Assembly (NCBI GenBank): GCA_905142475.1
Contig: LR990730.1
Span: 1,240,001-1,304,000 of the forward strand
Source of the DNA: Xanthomonas hydrangeae
Lineage (GTDB): Bacteria; Pseudomonadota; Gammaproteobacteria; Xanthomonadales; Xanthomonadaceae
DNA: 64,000 nucleotides
Direction: 5' to 3'
Shown: positions 35,498 through 44,859 of the stretch, piece after piece
Layout of the letters: each line of letters begins with the position of its first letter
How positions within the stretch are numbered: position 1 is the first letter of the stretch
Position numbers and translations under genes: made by a program
The notes under the pieces: model-generated
Told to the model about the DNA's origin: nothing
Databases searched by the model: none
What the model saw: the letters and a program-made list of their open reading frames with translations, nothing else

Positions 35498-37522
35498 ATG
35501 CGTCTGCGGTTCTTGAAAACGATGTGGTCTGCGCCGTCGTTGGCGTTGGTGTGGTGGCCTGCCTGCCAGGTGCAGGCACAGGATGCGGCGTTGACGCTGG
35601 GCAAGGTGCAGGTGAGCCAGACCCAGCGCAGTCCGAACACGGCGCGCGTGCTGAGTTCGGTGGATGTGATCGGCGGCGAGCTGCTGCACGATCAGCACGT
35701 GGATTACAGCTGGGAGCTGCTGATGCGCGCGCCGGGTGTGCAGGTCACCCAGTTCCGCATGGGCACCGATGCGGGGCGGTTCTCGTTCCGTGGCTTCAAC
35801 GGCGAGGGGCGGATCAATGCAGTGAAGCTGCTGATCGACGGCATCCCCAGCAACGACAATGCCGGTGGCATGCCGTATCTGGATGCGGTGTTTGCGCAGG
35901 ACATCAGCGCGATCGAGATCGTGCGCGGTACCAACGATGCGCGCTACGGTCTGAATGCAATTGCCGGCAGCGTGGACGTGCTGACCCGCACCGGCGGTAA
36001 CGATGGCCGTTTGAGCGTGACGGGCGGCAGCTTCGGTGCGCGCGAGGTGCAGCTGGGCAAGGGCTTCGAACAGGGCGCATGGAGCCAGAACTATGTGCTG
36101 GCGTGGCGCGATTCCGATGGCTATCGCGACCATGCCGACGCGCGTAAGCGCAGCGTGGCCGGCAAGTGGTTCTACACCGACCCGGATGGTGCGTTCCGCG
36201 CCGGGCTCACCACGCGTTACTACGACAATCATGCGCTGGAAGCGGGCTATCTGGATGCGGCCAGCGCGCGTACGGCGCCGCGTAGTTCGCCGGATTATGC
36301 ACAGGACGATCGCAGCGAACGCCAGCTACGACAGACCGCGTTGCATGCGGACGGCACGCTCGGTGCCGATGCGCAGTGGAGCGCAAAGGCCTATCAAAAC
36401 GACTATCGCAATCGGCGTTGGGTGCGGTTTTCCGCAGCCGGTCTGCAGCAGGAACGCGATACCGACGAAACCCATCGCGGCCTGCTGTTGCGTGGCAACT
36501 GGCAGCCGGATTGGGGCGCGCTGAGCGCCAACCTGGAAGCCGGCGTGGATGCGCAGTGGCAGGACAACCAGTCGCAGCGTTACCGCACCGTGGCGCGCGT
36601 GCGCGGTGCGCAATTGCGCGATTGGGATTACGACCTGCGCACACGCGGAGCTTATGTGCAGGCGGTGCTGACACCGATCGAGCGCCTGCAGGTGGTGCCG
36701 GGCTATCGCCTCGACCGCGTCGATGGGCAGCTGCACGATGTGCGCGCCGGCCTCTACGCGCCCACCTACGACTACGGCACCATCAAGCAGCCCAAGTTCA
36801 GTGCCAGCTATCGGCTTGTCGGGCAGAGCAGCATGTACGCCAACTGGGGGCGTAGCTTCCAGATCGGCAGCGGCGATGGCGCGTATCGTCGCCAGCCCGG
36901 CAATCTGGGCCCATCGATCAACGACGGCTGGGAGGCCGGTTTCAAGTTCGCGCCATCGGCGGTGATGGACGGGCGCCTGGCGTATTGGGAACAGCGCGCG
37001 TCCGGTGAAGTCGCCACCATTCTGGGAGTGAACGGCGTGGCCGGTGTCGGCGATGTGGCCAACGTGGGGCGCACGTTGCGGCGCGGCTGGGATGCGCAAC
37101 TGAATCTGCAGCCGGCCGAACACTGGCGGGCCTGGCTGTCGTATTCGCGGCAGAAGGCCAGCATCGCTACACCCGATCCGAGCGCACCGGCCACGCGCGG
37201 CAAGGAGATCGAGAACGTGCCGCATTGGCTGGCGACTGCCGGGCTGGAATGGCAGCTCACTTCGGCCGTGCAGCTGAGCGCCTGGGGCAATGCGCAAGGC
37301 GATTATTATCTGGAGCGCAGCAATACGCTGGGCCGCACCGGTGGTTACGCCCTGCTCAATCTGGGCGCGCGCTGGAACGTGGATGCGCGCAACGCGCTCA
37401 GCCTGCAGCTGCGCAACGTGACCGATCGTGCGTATGTGTACGCGTGGTACGACACCGGAAGTTCCGGTTATTCGCCGGGCGATGGGCGTGCGTTGTCGCT
37501 GTCGTGGGATTGGAGCTTCTGA
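35498..37522 (+). CDS. TonB-dependent receptor of a putative metal-uptake operon
   Basis: 674 residues from the ATG at 35498, preceded by GAAGGG at good spacing; longer in-frame starts exist but lack a signal peptide at the N-terminus. The plug domain contains SWELLMRAPGVQVTQFRMGT, FSFRGFNGEGRINAVKLLID, IEIVRGTNDARYGLNAIAGS and then the barrel, which ends ALSLSWDWSF with the terminal Phe. The size fits siderophore or metallophore receptors rather than the larger carbohydrate type. The PepSY gene overlaps its stop, and DUF2946 is upstream, so the operon probably imports or processes iron or copper complexes. Confidence 0.92.
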   Translation: MRLRFLKTMWSAPSLALVWWPACQVQAQDAALTLGKVQVSQTQRSPNTARVLSSVDVIGGELLHDQHVDYSWELLMRAPGVQVTQFRMGTDAGRFSFRGFNGEGRINAVKLLIDGIPSNDNAGGMPYLDAVFAQDISAIEIVRGTNDARYGLNAIAGSVDVLTRTGGNDGRLSVTGGSFGAREVQLGKGFEQGAWSQNYVLAWRDSDGYRDHADARKRSVAGKWFYTDPDGAFRAGLTTRYYDNHALEAGYLDAASARTAPRSSPDYAQDDRSERQLRQTALHADGTLGADAQWSAKAYQNDYRNRRWVRFSAAGLQQERDTDETHRGLLLRGNWQPDWGALSANLEAGVDAQWQDNQSQRYRTVARVRGAQLRDWDYDLRTRGAYVQAVLTPIERLQVVPGYRLDRVDGQLHDVRAGLYAPTYDYGTIKQPKFSASYRLVGQSSMYANWGRSFQIGSGDGAYRRQPGNLGPSINDGWEAGFKFAPSAVMDGRLAYWEQRASGEVATILGVNGVAGVGDVANVGRTLRRGWDAQLNLQPAEHWRAWLSYSRQKASIATPDPSAPATRGKEIENVPHWLATAGLEWQLTSAVQLSAWGNAQGDYYLERSNTLGRTGGYALLNLGARWNVDARNALSLQLRNVTDRAYVYAWYDTGSSGYSPGDGRALSLSWDWSF

Positions 37523-39249
37523 TGCGCGTATCGACTGCTCAGGGTGTTGGTGCCGAGCTGCGTCAGGACAGCCGCTGGCGCTTCTATCGTGCGGTATGGC
37601 GCTGGCATTTCTATGCCGGCTTGCTGGTGCTGCCTTTCATCATCTGGCTGGCGCTGACCGGTGCGGCGTTTCTGTATCAGGACGCGATCGATCGCAGCGT
37701 GCACCACGGGTTGAAAGTCGTGCCGGTGGGCGCGCTGCGGATGTCTGCGCAGCAGTTGGTCGATGCGGCGCAGCGCAGCGATGGCGGCACCTTGTTCCGT
37801 TACACCACGCCGAGTCGTGCCGATGCCAGCGCCGAGATCGGGCTGGTCGATGCGCACGGCATGCGGCAAGTGGTCTATGTCGATCCGTACCGCGCACGCG
37901 TGCTGGGCACGCTGCCCGAGCATGGCACCCTGGGCTGGACGATTCGTCGGCTGCACAGCCTGGAGTTGATCGGGCCGTATGCGCGCGGGTTGATCGAAAT
38001 GGCGGCCGGCTGGGCGATCGTGCTGGTGCTGACCGGTATGTATCTGTGGTGGCCGCGCGGGCGACGCGGCGGGGTGTTGAGCGTGCGCGGCAAGCCGGCG
38101 CAACGATTGTTCTGGCGCGATCTGCATGCGGTCACCGGGGCGAGTGTGGGCGCGGTGTTGCTGTTCCTGGCGCTGACCGGCATGCCGTGGTCGTGGCTGT
38201 GGGGCGCGCAGGTCAATCGCTGGGTCAATGGGCAGGATTTCGGGTATCCGGCTGGGCTGCGGGTACGGCAGCCGATGTCGCAGCAGCGGTTGACCGAGAC
38301 GACCGATCCGGCGTGGTCGTTGCGGCAGGCGCGCGTGCCGGAGTCTGTTGTGCCTGGGCGTGGAGCTGTTGGGGTGGATGAGGGTTTGCAGGACGGGCGG
38401 GTGGGTGTGCCGCAGGTGGATGCGGATGCGGTGCGTGCGGTCGACCCTCACTCCAACCCCCGCTCCGCACCAGCAGCGCTGGCGCTCCAAGGCTCGCGCG
38501 CCAGTAGCGCGCAAGCGGTGCCTGATCGCCCCGAGGGGAGAGGGACTAACTTCCATCCTGCTCATGCAGAACATCTGGAGCACATAGCGCACATAACGCA
38601 CTCACAACACTTGGGACACCCGGAACACTCCGAACACTCCGAACACTCCGAACACTCCGAACACCCAAGCCAGTCGGAACATGCAGCCCACGGCGGAACT
38701 GGCAGCGTCGCTGCGCCCGGTCATGGTGCGATAGGGCTGGATGCGGCGATGGCGCGCTTCGATGCGCTCGGCATCGCGCCGGGCTACAGCATTTCGCCGC
38801 CGCGTGGCGCCAACGGCGTGTATACCGCCTCGGTGTATCCGGCCGATCTGCAACGGCAGCGCGTGATCCATCTGGATCAGTACAGCGGTGCGGTGCTGCT
38901 GGACATGACCTATCGCGATTACGGGCCGGTGGGACGCGCGCTGGAATGGGGCATCAATGTGCACCTTGGCCAGCAATACGGCACTGCCAATCAGTTGATC
39001 CTGTTGCTGGCGTGCGCGGCGATCGTGCTGTTGTGCGTGAGCGCTGCGGTGATGTGGTGGAAGCGTCGCCCGGCCGGCGGGCTGGGCGTGCCGCCGCCGC
39101 CGGCCGAACCACGCACGCTGCGCGGTCTGATGCTGCTGCTGGCGATCTGCGGGCTGATCTTCCCGCTGGTCGGACTTTCGTTGCTGCTGATGTGGCTGTT
39201 CGATCGCTACTGGATGCAGCGCGATCAAACTGGCATCGCAGCACCATGA
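37522..39249 (+). CDS. PepSY-domain inner-membrane protein with a His-rich periplasmic insert
   Basis: 575 residues; the ATG at 37522 overlaps the receptor stop by one base. The PepSY-TM architecture is clear: WHFYAGLLVLPFIIWLALTG, AAGWAIVLVLTGMYLWWPRG, FWRDLHAVTGASVGAVLLFL and a C-terminal helix pair (LILLLACAAIVLLCVSAAVM, LMLLLAICGLIFPLVGLSLL). Such proteins often act as membrane ferric reductases or assist metal-chelate uptake. Residues about 308-343 come from a dispersed DNA repeat, followed by a His/Ser/Glu-rich run (about 346-393) with EHSEHSEHSEHSEHP. The His run looks like a metal-binding loop. The insert lies between two PepSY-type regions and keeps the frame. Confidence 0.9.
   Translation: MRVSTAQGVGAELRQDSRWRFYRAVWRWHFYAGLLVLPFIIWLALTGAAFLYQDAIDRSVHHGLKVVPVGALRMSAQQLVDAAQRSDGGTLFRYTTPSRADASAEIGLVDAHGMRQVVYVDPYRARVLGTLPEHGTLGWTIRRLHSLELIGPYARGLIEMAAGWAIVLVLTGMYLWWPRGRRGGVLSVRGKPAQRLFWRDLHAVTGASVGAVLLFLALTGMPWSWLWGAQVNRWVNGQDFGYPAGLRVRQPMSQQRLTETTDPAWSLRQARVPESVVPGRGAVGVDEGLQDGRVGVPQVDADAVRAVDPHSNPRSAPAALALQGSRASSAQAVPDRPEGRGTNFHPAHAEHLEHIAHITHSQHLGHPEHSEHSEHSEHSEHPSQSEHAAHGGTGSVAAPGHGAIGLDAAMARFDALGIAPGYSISPPRGANGVYTASVYPADLQRQRVIHLDQYSGAVLLDMTYRDYGPVGRALEWGINVHLGQQYGTANQLILLLACAAIVLLCVSAAVMWWKRRPAGGLGVPPPPAEPRTLRGLMLLLAICGLIFPLVGLSLLLMWLFDRYWMQRDQTGIAAP
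38442..38549. repeat. Dispersed REP-like element inserted in the PepSY gene
   Basis: Starts GACCCTCACTCCAACCCCCG and ends CCCCGAGGGGAGAGGGACTA, the kind of ends seen in Xanthomonas intergenic repeats. The interior has CAGCGCTG and GCGCGC-CAGTA-GCGCGC hairpins. It is translated in frame as a Ser/Ala/Arg-rich segment that does not resemble the rest of the PepSY protein. Confidence 0.6.
38623..38667 (+). repeat. Tandem 9-bp repeat GAACACTCC encoding EHS units
   Basis: Four perfect GAACACTCC copies (38623-38658) and one degenerate copy. Copy-number change keeps the frame and would change the number of His residues. Confidence 0.9.
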
Positions 39250-39386
39250 GGGGCGGCGTGTCTGCGGCTGCATCGCGCTGAGCATTCGCTGCGGCGAGGC
39301 CTTACTCCTTGGGATCGCCAGCAGAAACATTCAGCGCACCGCAGCGCTTGAAAATTCCGCGAAGAAATCACGACGCGCTGCTGTGT

Positions 39387-40112
39387 TCAGATGTCCTCGT
39401 GAATGCCGCACTCGCGCTTCAACCCGAAGAAACGCGTGTCTTCTTCGCGCATACCCGGTTCCCAGCGGCGCGTGGTGTGGAAGTCGCCGATCGACACGTA
39501 GCCTTGCTCCCACAGCGGGTGATACGGCAGATCGTGTGCCTGCAGGTATTGCCACACGTCGCGGTCTGTCCAGTCGGCGATCGGGCTGACCTTGTAGCGC
39601 TCGCCGCGCTTTTGCACGATCGGTGTCTGCGCGCGGCCGCCGGACTGGCTGCGGCGCAGGCCGGTGAACCAGGTGCCCACATTGAGCTCGTCCAATGCGC
39701 GTCGCATCGGCTCGACCTTGCGCAGGTTGTTGTACTGGTCGATGCCGACCATGCCCTGTTCCCACAGGCGACCGTGGCGTGCCTCCATCCAGGCGCGGCT
39801 GACCAGCGGGCGATAGACCTTGAGATTGAGCTTGAGCCGGTCGGCCAGCGCGTCGGCAAACCGGTAGGTTTCCGGGAACAGATAGCCGGTATCGATCAGG
39901 ATCACCGGAATGTCCGGGCGCTGCTGGGTGAGCAGGTGCAGGGTGACCGCCGACTGTGCGCCAAAACTGGACGACAGCGCCGCGTCCTGCGGGCCGTGTT
40001 GCAGTGCCCAGGCCACGCGCTCGTCGGCACGCCGGCCTTCCAGTTGCGCGTTGAGCGCGTCCAGATCGTCCAGCGCGGAAGGTGCGATCGATGCAGCAGG
40101 CAGCGCGGTCAT
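39387..40112 (-). CDS. cysH: Phosphoadenylylsulfate (PAPS) reductase
   Basis: 241 residues; the ATG at 40112 overlaps the cysI stop (ATGA). The PAPS reductase fold has [20 protein letters not shown] (PP-loop variant), [39 protein letters not shown] and [18 protein letters not shown]. The single redox Cys lies in the C-terminal [10 protein letters not shown]. The extra Cys pairs that mark APS reductases are absent, so PAPS is the expected substrate, which agrees with the APS kinase fused to CysN. It reduces PAPS to sulfite with thioredoxin. Confidence 0.96.
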   Translation of the reverse strand: MTALPAASIAPSALDDLDALNAQLEGRRADERVAWALQHGPQDAALSSSFGAQSAVTLHLLTQQRPDIPVILIDTGYLFPETYRFADALADRLKLNLKVYRPLVSRAWMEARHGRLWEQGMVGIDQYNNLRKVEPMRRALDELNVGTWFTGLRRSQSGGRAQTPIVQKRGERYKVSPIADWTDRDVWQYLQAHDLPYHPLWEQGYVSIGDFHTTRRWEPGMREEDTRFFGLKRECGIHEDI

Positions 40113-41815
40113 GCGAGCAATTCCAGGTCGAGGTGACGGTGGGTGGGGTAGGGCGGCAGGGCGATCAGGCCGCTGCGATGCAGGAAGTCGCCGAAGCCTT
40201 CGTCGCCGGCCTGGTCGCGTTCGGCCGCATAGCGCGCCAGCAGCGGTTCGAGTGCGGCGAGGATGTCGGCTTCGGTGATGTTTTCGCGATACAGCGTGTT
40301 CAAACGCTGGCCACGGCGATCGCCGCCCAGCATCAGGTTGTAGCGACCGGGCGCCTTGCCCACCAGCGCGATCTCGGCCAGATACGGACGCGAGCAGCCG
40401 TTGGGGCAGCCGGACAGGCGCAGCACGATCGGGGTGTCGGCCAGTCCGTGTTGTTCCAGCAACGGCTGCAAGGCCGCGCTGAAGTCGGGCAGGTAGCGTT
40501 CGGCCTCGGCCATCGCCAGGCCGCAGGTGGGCAGCGACACGCAGGCCATGGCGCCGCGTGCCAGTGCGGTGGGCGCGCGGTTGCCGGTATCCAGGCCGTA
40601 CTGCGCAACCAAGGCATCGACGCGCGCGCGCTCGCTGGCCAGCACGCCGGCAATGACCAGATTCTGGTTGGGCGTCATGCGAAACTCGCCGACGTTCAAT
40701 TGTGCAATCGCACGCAGGCCGCTCAGATGCGCAGAGGCCTCGGTATCGGCGATGCGTCCGGCCGGCAGCGACAGGGTCAGATGCCACAGCCCGTCTTCGC
40801 CTTCGACCCAGCCGTAGCGATCGCCGTTGTGTTCGAAGGCGAACCGCTGCGCCGGCTGCAGCGCGAAACCGGCGCGGCGTTCGATCTCGGCCACGATGGT
40901 GTCCAGACCATGATCGTCGATGGTGTACTTGAAGCGCGCGCGCTTGCGCACTGCGCGGTTGCCGAAGTCGCGCTGCGTGGTGACCACCGCAGCGGCGACA
41001 TCGAGCAACTGATCGCGGGTGACAAACCCAATGACATTGGCCACGCGCGGCCAGGTCTCTGCATCGCCATGGCTGGCGCCCATGCCGCCGCCGATGCTGA
41101 CGTTGTAGCCGAGCAATTGGCCCTCGCGCAGGATGGCGATAAAGCCCAGATCGTTGGCGAACACGTCCACATCGTTGAGCGGCGGCGCGGCGAAACCGAT
41201 CTTGAACTTACGCGGCAGATAACGGTCGCCGTAGATCGGTTCCTCCTCGCTACCGGAGCCGGAGACGCGCTCTTCGTCCAGCCAGATTTCGTAATACGCG
41301 CGCGTATTCGGCAGCAGATGCTCGGACACGCGTGCGGCATCGGCATACAGCGTGGCATGCGCCTGCGACAGCAGCGGATTGGCGGCCACTTGCACATTGC
41401 GATTCACATCGCCGCAGGCAGCCAGCGTATCGATCAAGGTCGCGTTGATCGCCTGCATGGTCGCCTTGAGTTCGCGCTTGATCACGCCATGGAACTGGAA
41501 CGCCTGGCGTGTGGTGATGCGCAGCGAATGGTTGGCGTAACGCGTGGCGATGCTATCCAGGGCCAGCCACTGCGTGGGCGAGATCACCCCACCCGGCGTG
41601 CGCGTGCGGATCATGAACTGATACGCCGGCTCAAGCTTCTGGCGACGCCGCTCATCGCGGATATCGCGGTCGTCCTGCTGGTAGCTGCCGTGGTACTTGA
41701 TCAGGGTCTGATCGTCCTCACGCAACGCACCGGTCACCGCATCGGCCAGGCTCTGTTCCAGCGACCCGCGCAGACGACGGCTTTCGGATTTGATGTCTTC
41801 GACGGAGTGAGTCAT
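40109..41815 (-). CDS. cysI: Sulfite reductase hemoprotein subunit
   Basis: 568 residues from the ATG at 41815 ([17 protein letters not shown]). No Shine-Dalgarno is present because the start codon directly abuts a dispersed repeat (41816-41922). Conserved parts: [53 protein letters not shown], and the [4Fe-4S]/siroheme Cys set in [20 protein letters not shown] and [17 protein letters not shown]. It reduces sulfite to sulfide with electrons from CysJ. It uses siroheme made through CysG. Order on the minus strand is cysJ-cysI-cysH. Confidence 0.96.
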   Translation of the reverse strand: MTHSVEDIKSESRRLRGSLEQSLADAVTGALREDDQTLIKYHGSYQQDDRDIRDERRRQKLEPAYQFMIRTRTPGGVISPTQWLALDSIATRYANHSLRITTRQAFQFHGVIKRELKATMQAINATLIDTLAACGDVNRNVQVAANPLLSQAHATLYADAARVSEHLLPNTRAYYEIWLDEERVSGSGSEEEPIYGDRYLPRKFKIGFAAPPLNDVDVFANDLGFIAILREGQLLGYNVSIGGGMGASHGDAETWPRVANVIGFVTRDQLLDVAAAVVTTQRDFGNRAVRKRARFKYTIDDHGLDTIVAEIERRAGFALQPAQRFAFEHNGDRYGWVEGEDGLWHLTLSLPAGRIADTEASAHLSGLRAIAQLNVGEFRMTPNQNLVIAGVLASERARVDALVAQYGLDTGNRAPTALARGAMACVSLPTCGLAMAEAERYLPDFSAALQPLLEQHGLADTPIVLRLSGCPNGCSRPYLAEIALVGKAPGRYNLMLGGDRRGQRLNTLYRENITEADILAALEPLLARYAAERDQAGDEGFGDFLHRSGLIALPPYPTHRHLDLELLA

Positions 41816-41922
41816 GGGAATCGGGAGTCGGGAATGGTGAATCGTAAAAAGCGGCTTGGTCTGCCAGGAAAGGTCAGTTGCGGGCTGTACCGATTTCCGA
41901 TTCCCCACTCACGATTCCCGGC
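41816..41922. repeat. Dispersed 107-bp palindromic repeat between cysJ and cysI
   Basis: Left arm GGGAATCGGGAGTCGGGAAT (from 41816) and right arm ending CACGATTCCCGG (to 41922) are imperfect inverted copies of about 30 bp around a 45-bp centre. The element is closely related to the one at 44866-44971, including GCCGCTTTT next to the inner end of the cysI-proximal arm. It fills the whole intergenic space and touches the cysI ATG. Confidence 0.8.
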
Positions 41923-41923
41923 A

Positions 41924-43771
41924 CTAATAGACATCGCGCGCATACCGCCCCTCCACCTGCAGCTGGGTGAGATACGCAGCGGCGGCTTCGGCATCGAGTG
42001 CGCCGTGGGTGGCAACGATGTCGAGCAATGCCGCATGCACGTCCTTGCCCATGCCGATGGCGCCGCACACATACACATGCGCGCCGCCCTGCAGCCAGGC
42101 GTAGACCTCGGCGCCGCGCGCGCGCAGGCGATGCTGCACGTAGATTTTTTCGGCCTGGTCGCGCGAGAACGCCAGATCCAAGGCATTCAGTTCGCCGCGC
42201 TGCAAGGCCTGCTGCCATTCGGCCTGATACAGGAAATCGGTATTGAAATGCTGGGCGCCGAAGAACAGCCAGTTACGGCCCCTGGCGCCGGTTTCGGCGC
42301 GCTCCTGCACGAAGCCGCGGAACGGTGCCACGCCGGTGCCCGGGCCGATCATCAGAATGTCGCGGTCCGGGTCGGCCGGCACGCGGAAGCGTTCGTTCGG
42401 CTCGATATAGACCGGTGCGGTGTCACCTTCGCGCAGGGCGGCAAGAAAGCCGCTGGCCGAGCCCAGATGCGCGTGGCCGTGCGCCTGGTAGGTGAGTTCG
42501 TCCACGACCAGATGCACTTCTTCGCCCACGCGCTTGCGGCTGGAGGCGATCGAGTACAGGCGTGGGGTGAGCGGACGCAGGGCGGCCAGCAGGCCGCCAT
42601 GGTCCCAATCCGCCGGCCAGCGTCGCAGCACGTCGATCAACTGGTGATCGGAGAGCAACGACGCCAGGCCGGCAGTCTGGGTCGGGGTGAGCAGCGTCTG
42701 CAGCTCCTCGGCGCGCGCACGCTCGGCATGTGCGGCCAGCAGCGGCCGCGACAGCTTGGTCAGTTCGCGTCGGGTGGCAAGCCACTCGTTCAAGGCCAGA
42801 GTCTCTTCGCCGATGGTGACCGCGGCATGACCATCCAGGCGCAGCGTCTCCAGCACTGCATCCACCAATGCGGGCGGATTGCGATGACGGATGCCCAGCG
42901 CATCGCCGGGCTCGTAGCTCAGCCCGCTGCCTTCCAGCGAAAATTCCAGATGACGCACGCGCTTGCCGGGCAGTGCATAGACGCGGAATTGCGGGCCCTT
43001 GAAGTCGCGCCCGCTGACGATCTGGTTGGCCAGCAATTCCGCAGGGAAGGGCTGCTGATGCGACCACGCCGGTGCGGCTGCACTGCTGCGCAACGGCGTG
43101 ATGGTGGCCGATGGCGGGCCGCTCCTGAGCTGCTCGCGTGCATGCTTGAGCGCCTGCGTGCGCCACGGCGCAGCGACGCTGTCGATATCCAGGTCGGCTT
43201 CGCCGCGCGGCTGCACGCGGCTGCCGCCAAGCTCGGCCAGGCGGTCGTCGATGCGGCGTGCGATGCCGCAGAAATCGGCGTAACTGGAATCGCCCAGGCC
43301 GAGCACCGCGTACTTGAGCTCGGGCAGCTTGGGCGCGCGGCGGCTGGCCAGGAATTCCACCAGCCCGATCGCGTCGTCCGGCGGGTCGCCTTCGCCCTGG
43401 GTGCTGATGACCACGTAAAGCAGTCGCTCGCTGGCCAGTTCGCGGGTGGGGTACTGGTCGGCACGCAGCAGACGCACGCTCAGGCCGGCGGCCTCGGCCT
43501 CGGCTGCCAGCTGCTCGGCCTCCCGGCGTGCATTGCCGGTCTGGCTGCCGTACAGCACGGTCAGGCGCTGGCTTTCCTGTGCCGGCGCGTGCGGCTGGCC
43601 GCCCGGCAACACCGCCAGCGCGCGCGGCGGCTGGCCTTGTGCCAGCCCGGCGGTGTAGCCGGACAGCCACCACAGCGATGCGGCATCCAGGCCGTCGACC
43701 AACCGTTCCAGCAGCGCCTTGCGCTCGTCGGGCAAGGGGCTGGGCGGTAGCGCGGAACTGGCGGCGGTCAT
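41924..43771 (-). CDS. cysJ: Sulfite reductase flavoprotein subunit
   Basis: 615 residues from the ATG at 43771. An N-terminal flavodoxin-like FMN domain ([52 protein letters not shown]) is followed by a FAD/NADPH module: [59 protein letters not shown], and the C-terminal [19 protein letters not shown] end. It passes electrons from NADPH to CysI. The N-terminal 60 residues resemble a usual CysJ leader. It is the first gene of the cysJIH operon and is divergent from cysD. Confidence 0.97.
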   Translation of the reverse strand: MTAASSALPPSPLPDERKALLERLVDGLDAASLWWLSGYTAGLAQGQPPRALAVLPGGQPHAPAQESQRLTVLYGSQTGNARREAEQLAAEAEAAGLSVRLLRADQYPTRELASERLLYVVISTQGEGDPPDDAIGLVEFLASRRAPKLPELKYAVLGLGDSSYADFCGIARRIDDRLAELGGSRVQPRGEADLDIDSVAAPWRTQALKHAREQLRSGPPSATITPLRSSAAAPAWSHQQPFPAELLANQIVSGRDFKGPQFRVYALPGKRVRHLEFSLEGSGLSYEPGDALGIRHRNPPALVDAVLETLRLDGHAAVTIGEETLALNEWLATRRELTKLSRPLLAAHAERARAEELQTLLTPTQTAGLASLLSDHQLIDVLRRWPADWDHGGLLAALRPLTPRLYSIASSRKRVGEEVHLVVDELTYQAHGHAHLGSASGFLAALREGDTAPVYIEPNERFRVPADPDRDILMIGPGTGVAPFRGFVQERAETGARGRNWLFFGAQHFNTDFLYQAEWQQALQRGELNALDLAFSRDQAEKIYVQHRLRARGAEVYAWLQGGAHVYVCGAIGMGKDVHAALLDIVATHGALDAEAAAAYLTQLQVEGRYARDVY

Positions 43772-43950
43772 TCGGATCCAGGGCGGTTGATGAGACCAGT
43801 GATGTTAGGGAAGCGTTGCCGCGGCCAGAAAGGATGAGCCGTTATCGCGTTATGCCGGCCGCTTATTTGGGTGCGGGCGGCCTGCGGCACACACTGCGGC
43901 GCCTTGCCCTACCATCGGCTGGTCTGCCCGCCGACGCCCACGACACCCTG
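43772..43950. promoter_or_regulatory. Divergent cysJ/cysD control region
   Basis: 179 bp between the starts. Three TTAT words occur at 43842-43845, 43850-43853 and 43863-43866 within CGTTATCGCGTTATG and GCTTATTT. CysB sites in enteric bacteria contain TTAT/ATAA half-sites, so this is the best local candidate. No -35/-10 pair is convincing. Confidence 0.4.
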
Positions 43951-44859
43951 ATGACTCTGCTGCCCCTGTCACACCTGGATCGGCTCGAGGCCGAAAGCAT
44001 CCACATCCTGCGCGAGGTCGCCGCCGAATTCCGGGCTCCGGTGATGCTGTATTCGGTGGGCAAGGACAGCTCGGTGCTGCTGCATCTGCTGCTCAAGGCG
44101 TTCGCGCCGTCGCCGCCACCGATCCCGCTGCTGCATGTAGACACGCGCTGGAAGTTCGGCGAGATGATCGCCTTCCGCGACCGCCGCGCGGCCGAGACCG
44201 GCGTGGACCTGCGCGTGCACATCAACCCCGACGGCATCGCCCAGGACGTCGGCCCGATCAGCCATGGCGCGGCGGTGCATACCGACATCATGAAGACCCA
44301 GGGCCTGAAGCAGGCGCTGGAGCAGGGCGGCTTCGACGCGGCGATCGGCGGGGCGCGCCGCGACGAGGAGAAATCGCGCGCCAAGGAGCGCGTGTTCTCG
44401 TTCCGCAACGCGCGTCATCGCTGGGACCCCAAGAACCAGCGCCCGGAGTTGTGGAATCTGTACAACGCGCGCACCAAACCCGGCGAAAGCGTACGCGTGT
44501 TTCCGCTGTCCAACTGGACCGAGCTGGATATCTGGCTGTACATCTACCGCGAACGGATACCGGTGGTGCCGCTGTATTTCGCCGCGCCGCGCCCGGTGGT
44601 GGAGCGCGACGGCGCCTGGATCATGGTCGACGACGACCGCCTGCCCCTGCACGACGGCGAGACGCCGCAACTGCGCTCGGTGCGCTTCCGCACGCTGGGC
44701 TGCTATCCGCTCACCGGCGCGATCGAATCGACCGCAGACACGCTGGAAGCGGTGATCGCCGAAATGCTGGTCAGCACCAGCTCCGAACGCCAGGGCCGCA
44801 TGATCGATCATGCGCCAGGCGCGTCGATGGAGCAGAAGAAGCTTGAGGGGTATTTTTGA
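43951..44859 (+). CDS. cysD: Sulfate adenylyltransferase small subunit
   Basis: 302 residues from the ATG at 43951, which aligns with the standard CysD start ([20 protein letters not shown]) and gives the usual family length. The frame is open upstream, but that extension ([10 protein letters not shown]) is not part of CysD. PP-loop ATPase features: [79 protein letters not shown]. With CysN it makes APS from sulfate and ATP. Its stop shares a base with the cysN ATG. Confidence 0.96.
   Translation: MTLLPLSHLDRLEAESIHILREVAAEFRAPVMLYSVGKDSSVLLHLLLKAFAPSPPPIPLLHVDTRWKFGEMIAFRDRRAAETGVDLRVHINPDGIAQDVGPISHGAAVHTDIMKTQGLKQALEQGGFDAAIGGARRDEEKSRAKERVFSFRNARHRWDPKNQRPELWNLYNARTKPGESVRVFPLSNWTELDIWLYIYRERIPVVPLYFAAPRPVVERDGAWIMVDDDRLPLHDGETPQLRSVRFRTLGCYPLTGAIESTADTLEAVIAEMLVSTSSERQGRMIDHAPGASMEQKKLEGYF

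Noticed and set aside
43831-43950. Longer CysD with an upstream start ([10 protein letters not shown])
   Set aside because: The ATG at 43951 gives the exact usual CysD N-terminus and length; the upstream part overlaps the divergent control region and has no family match.
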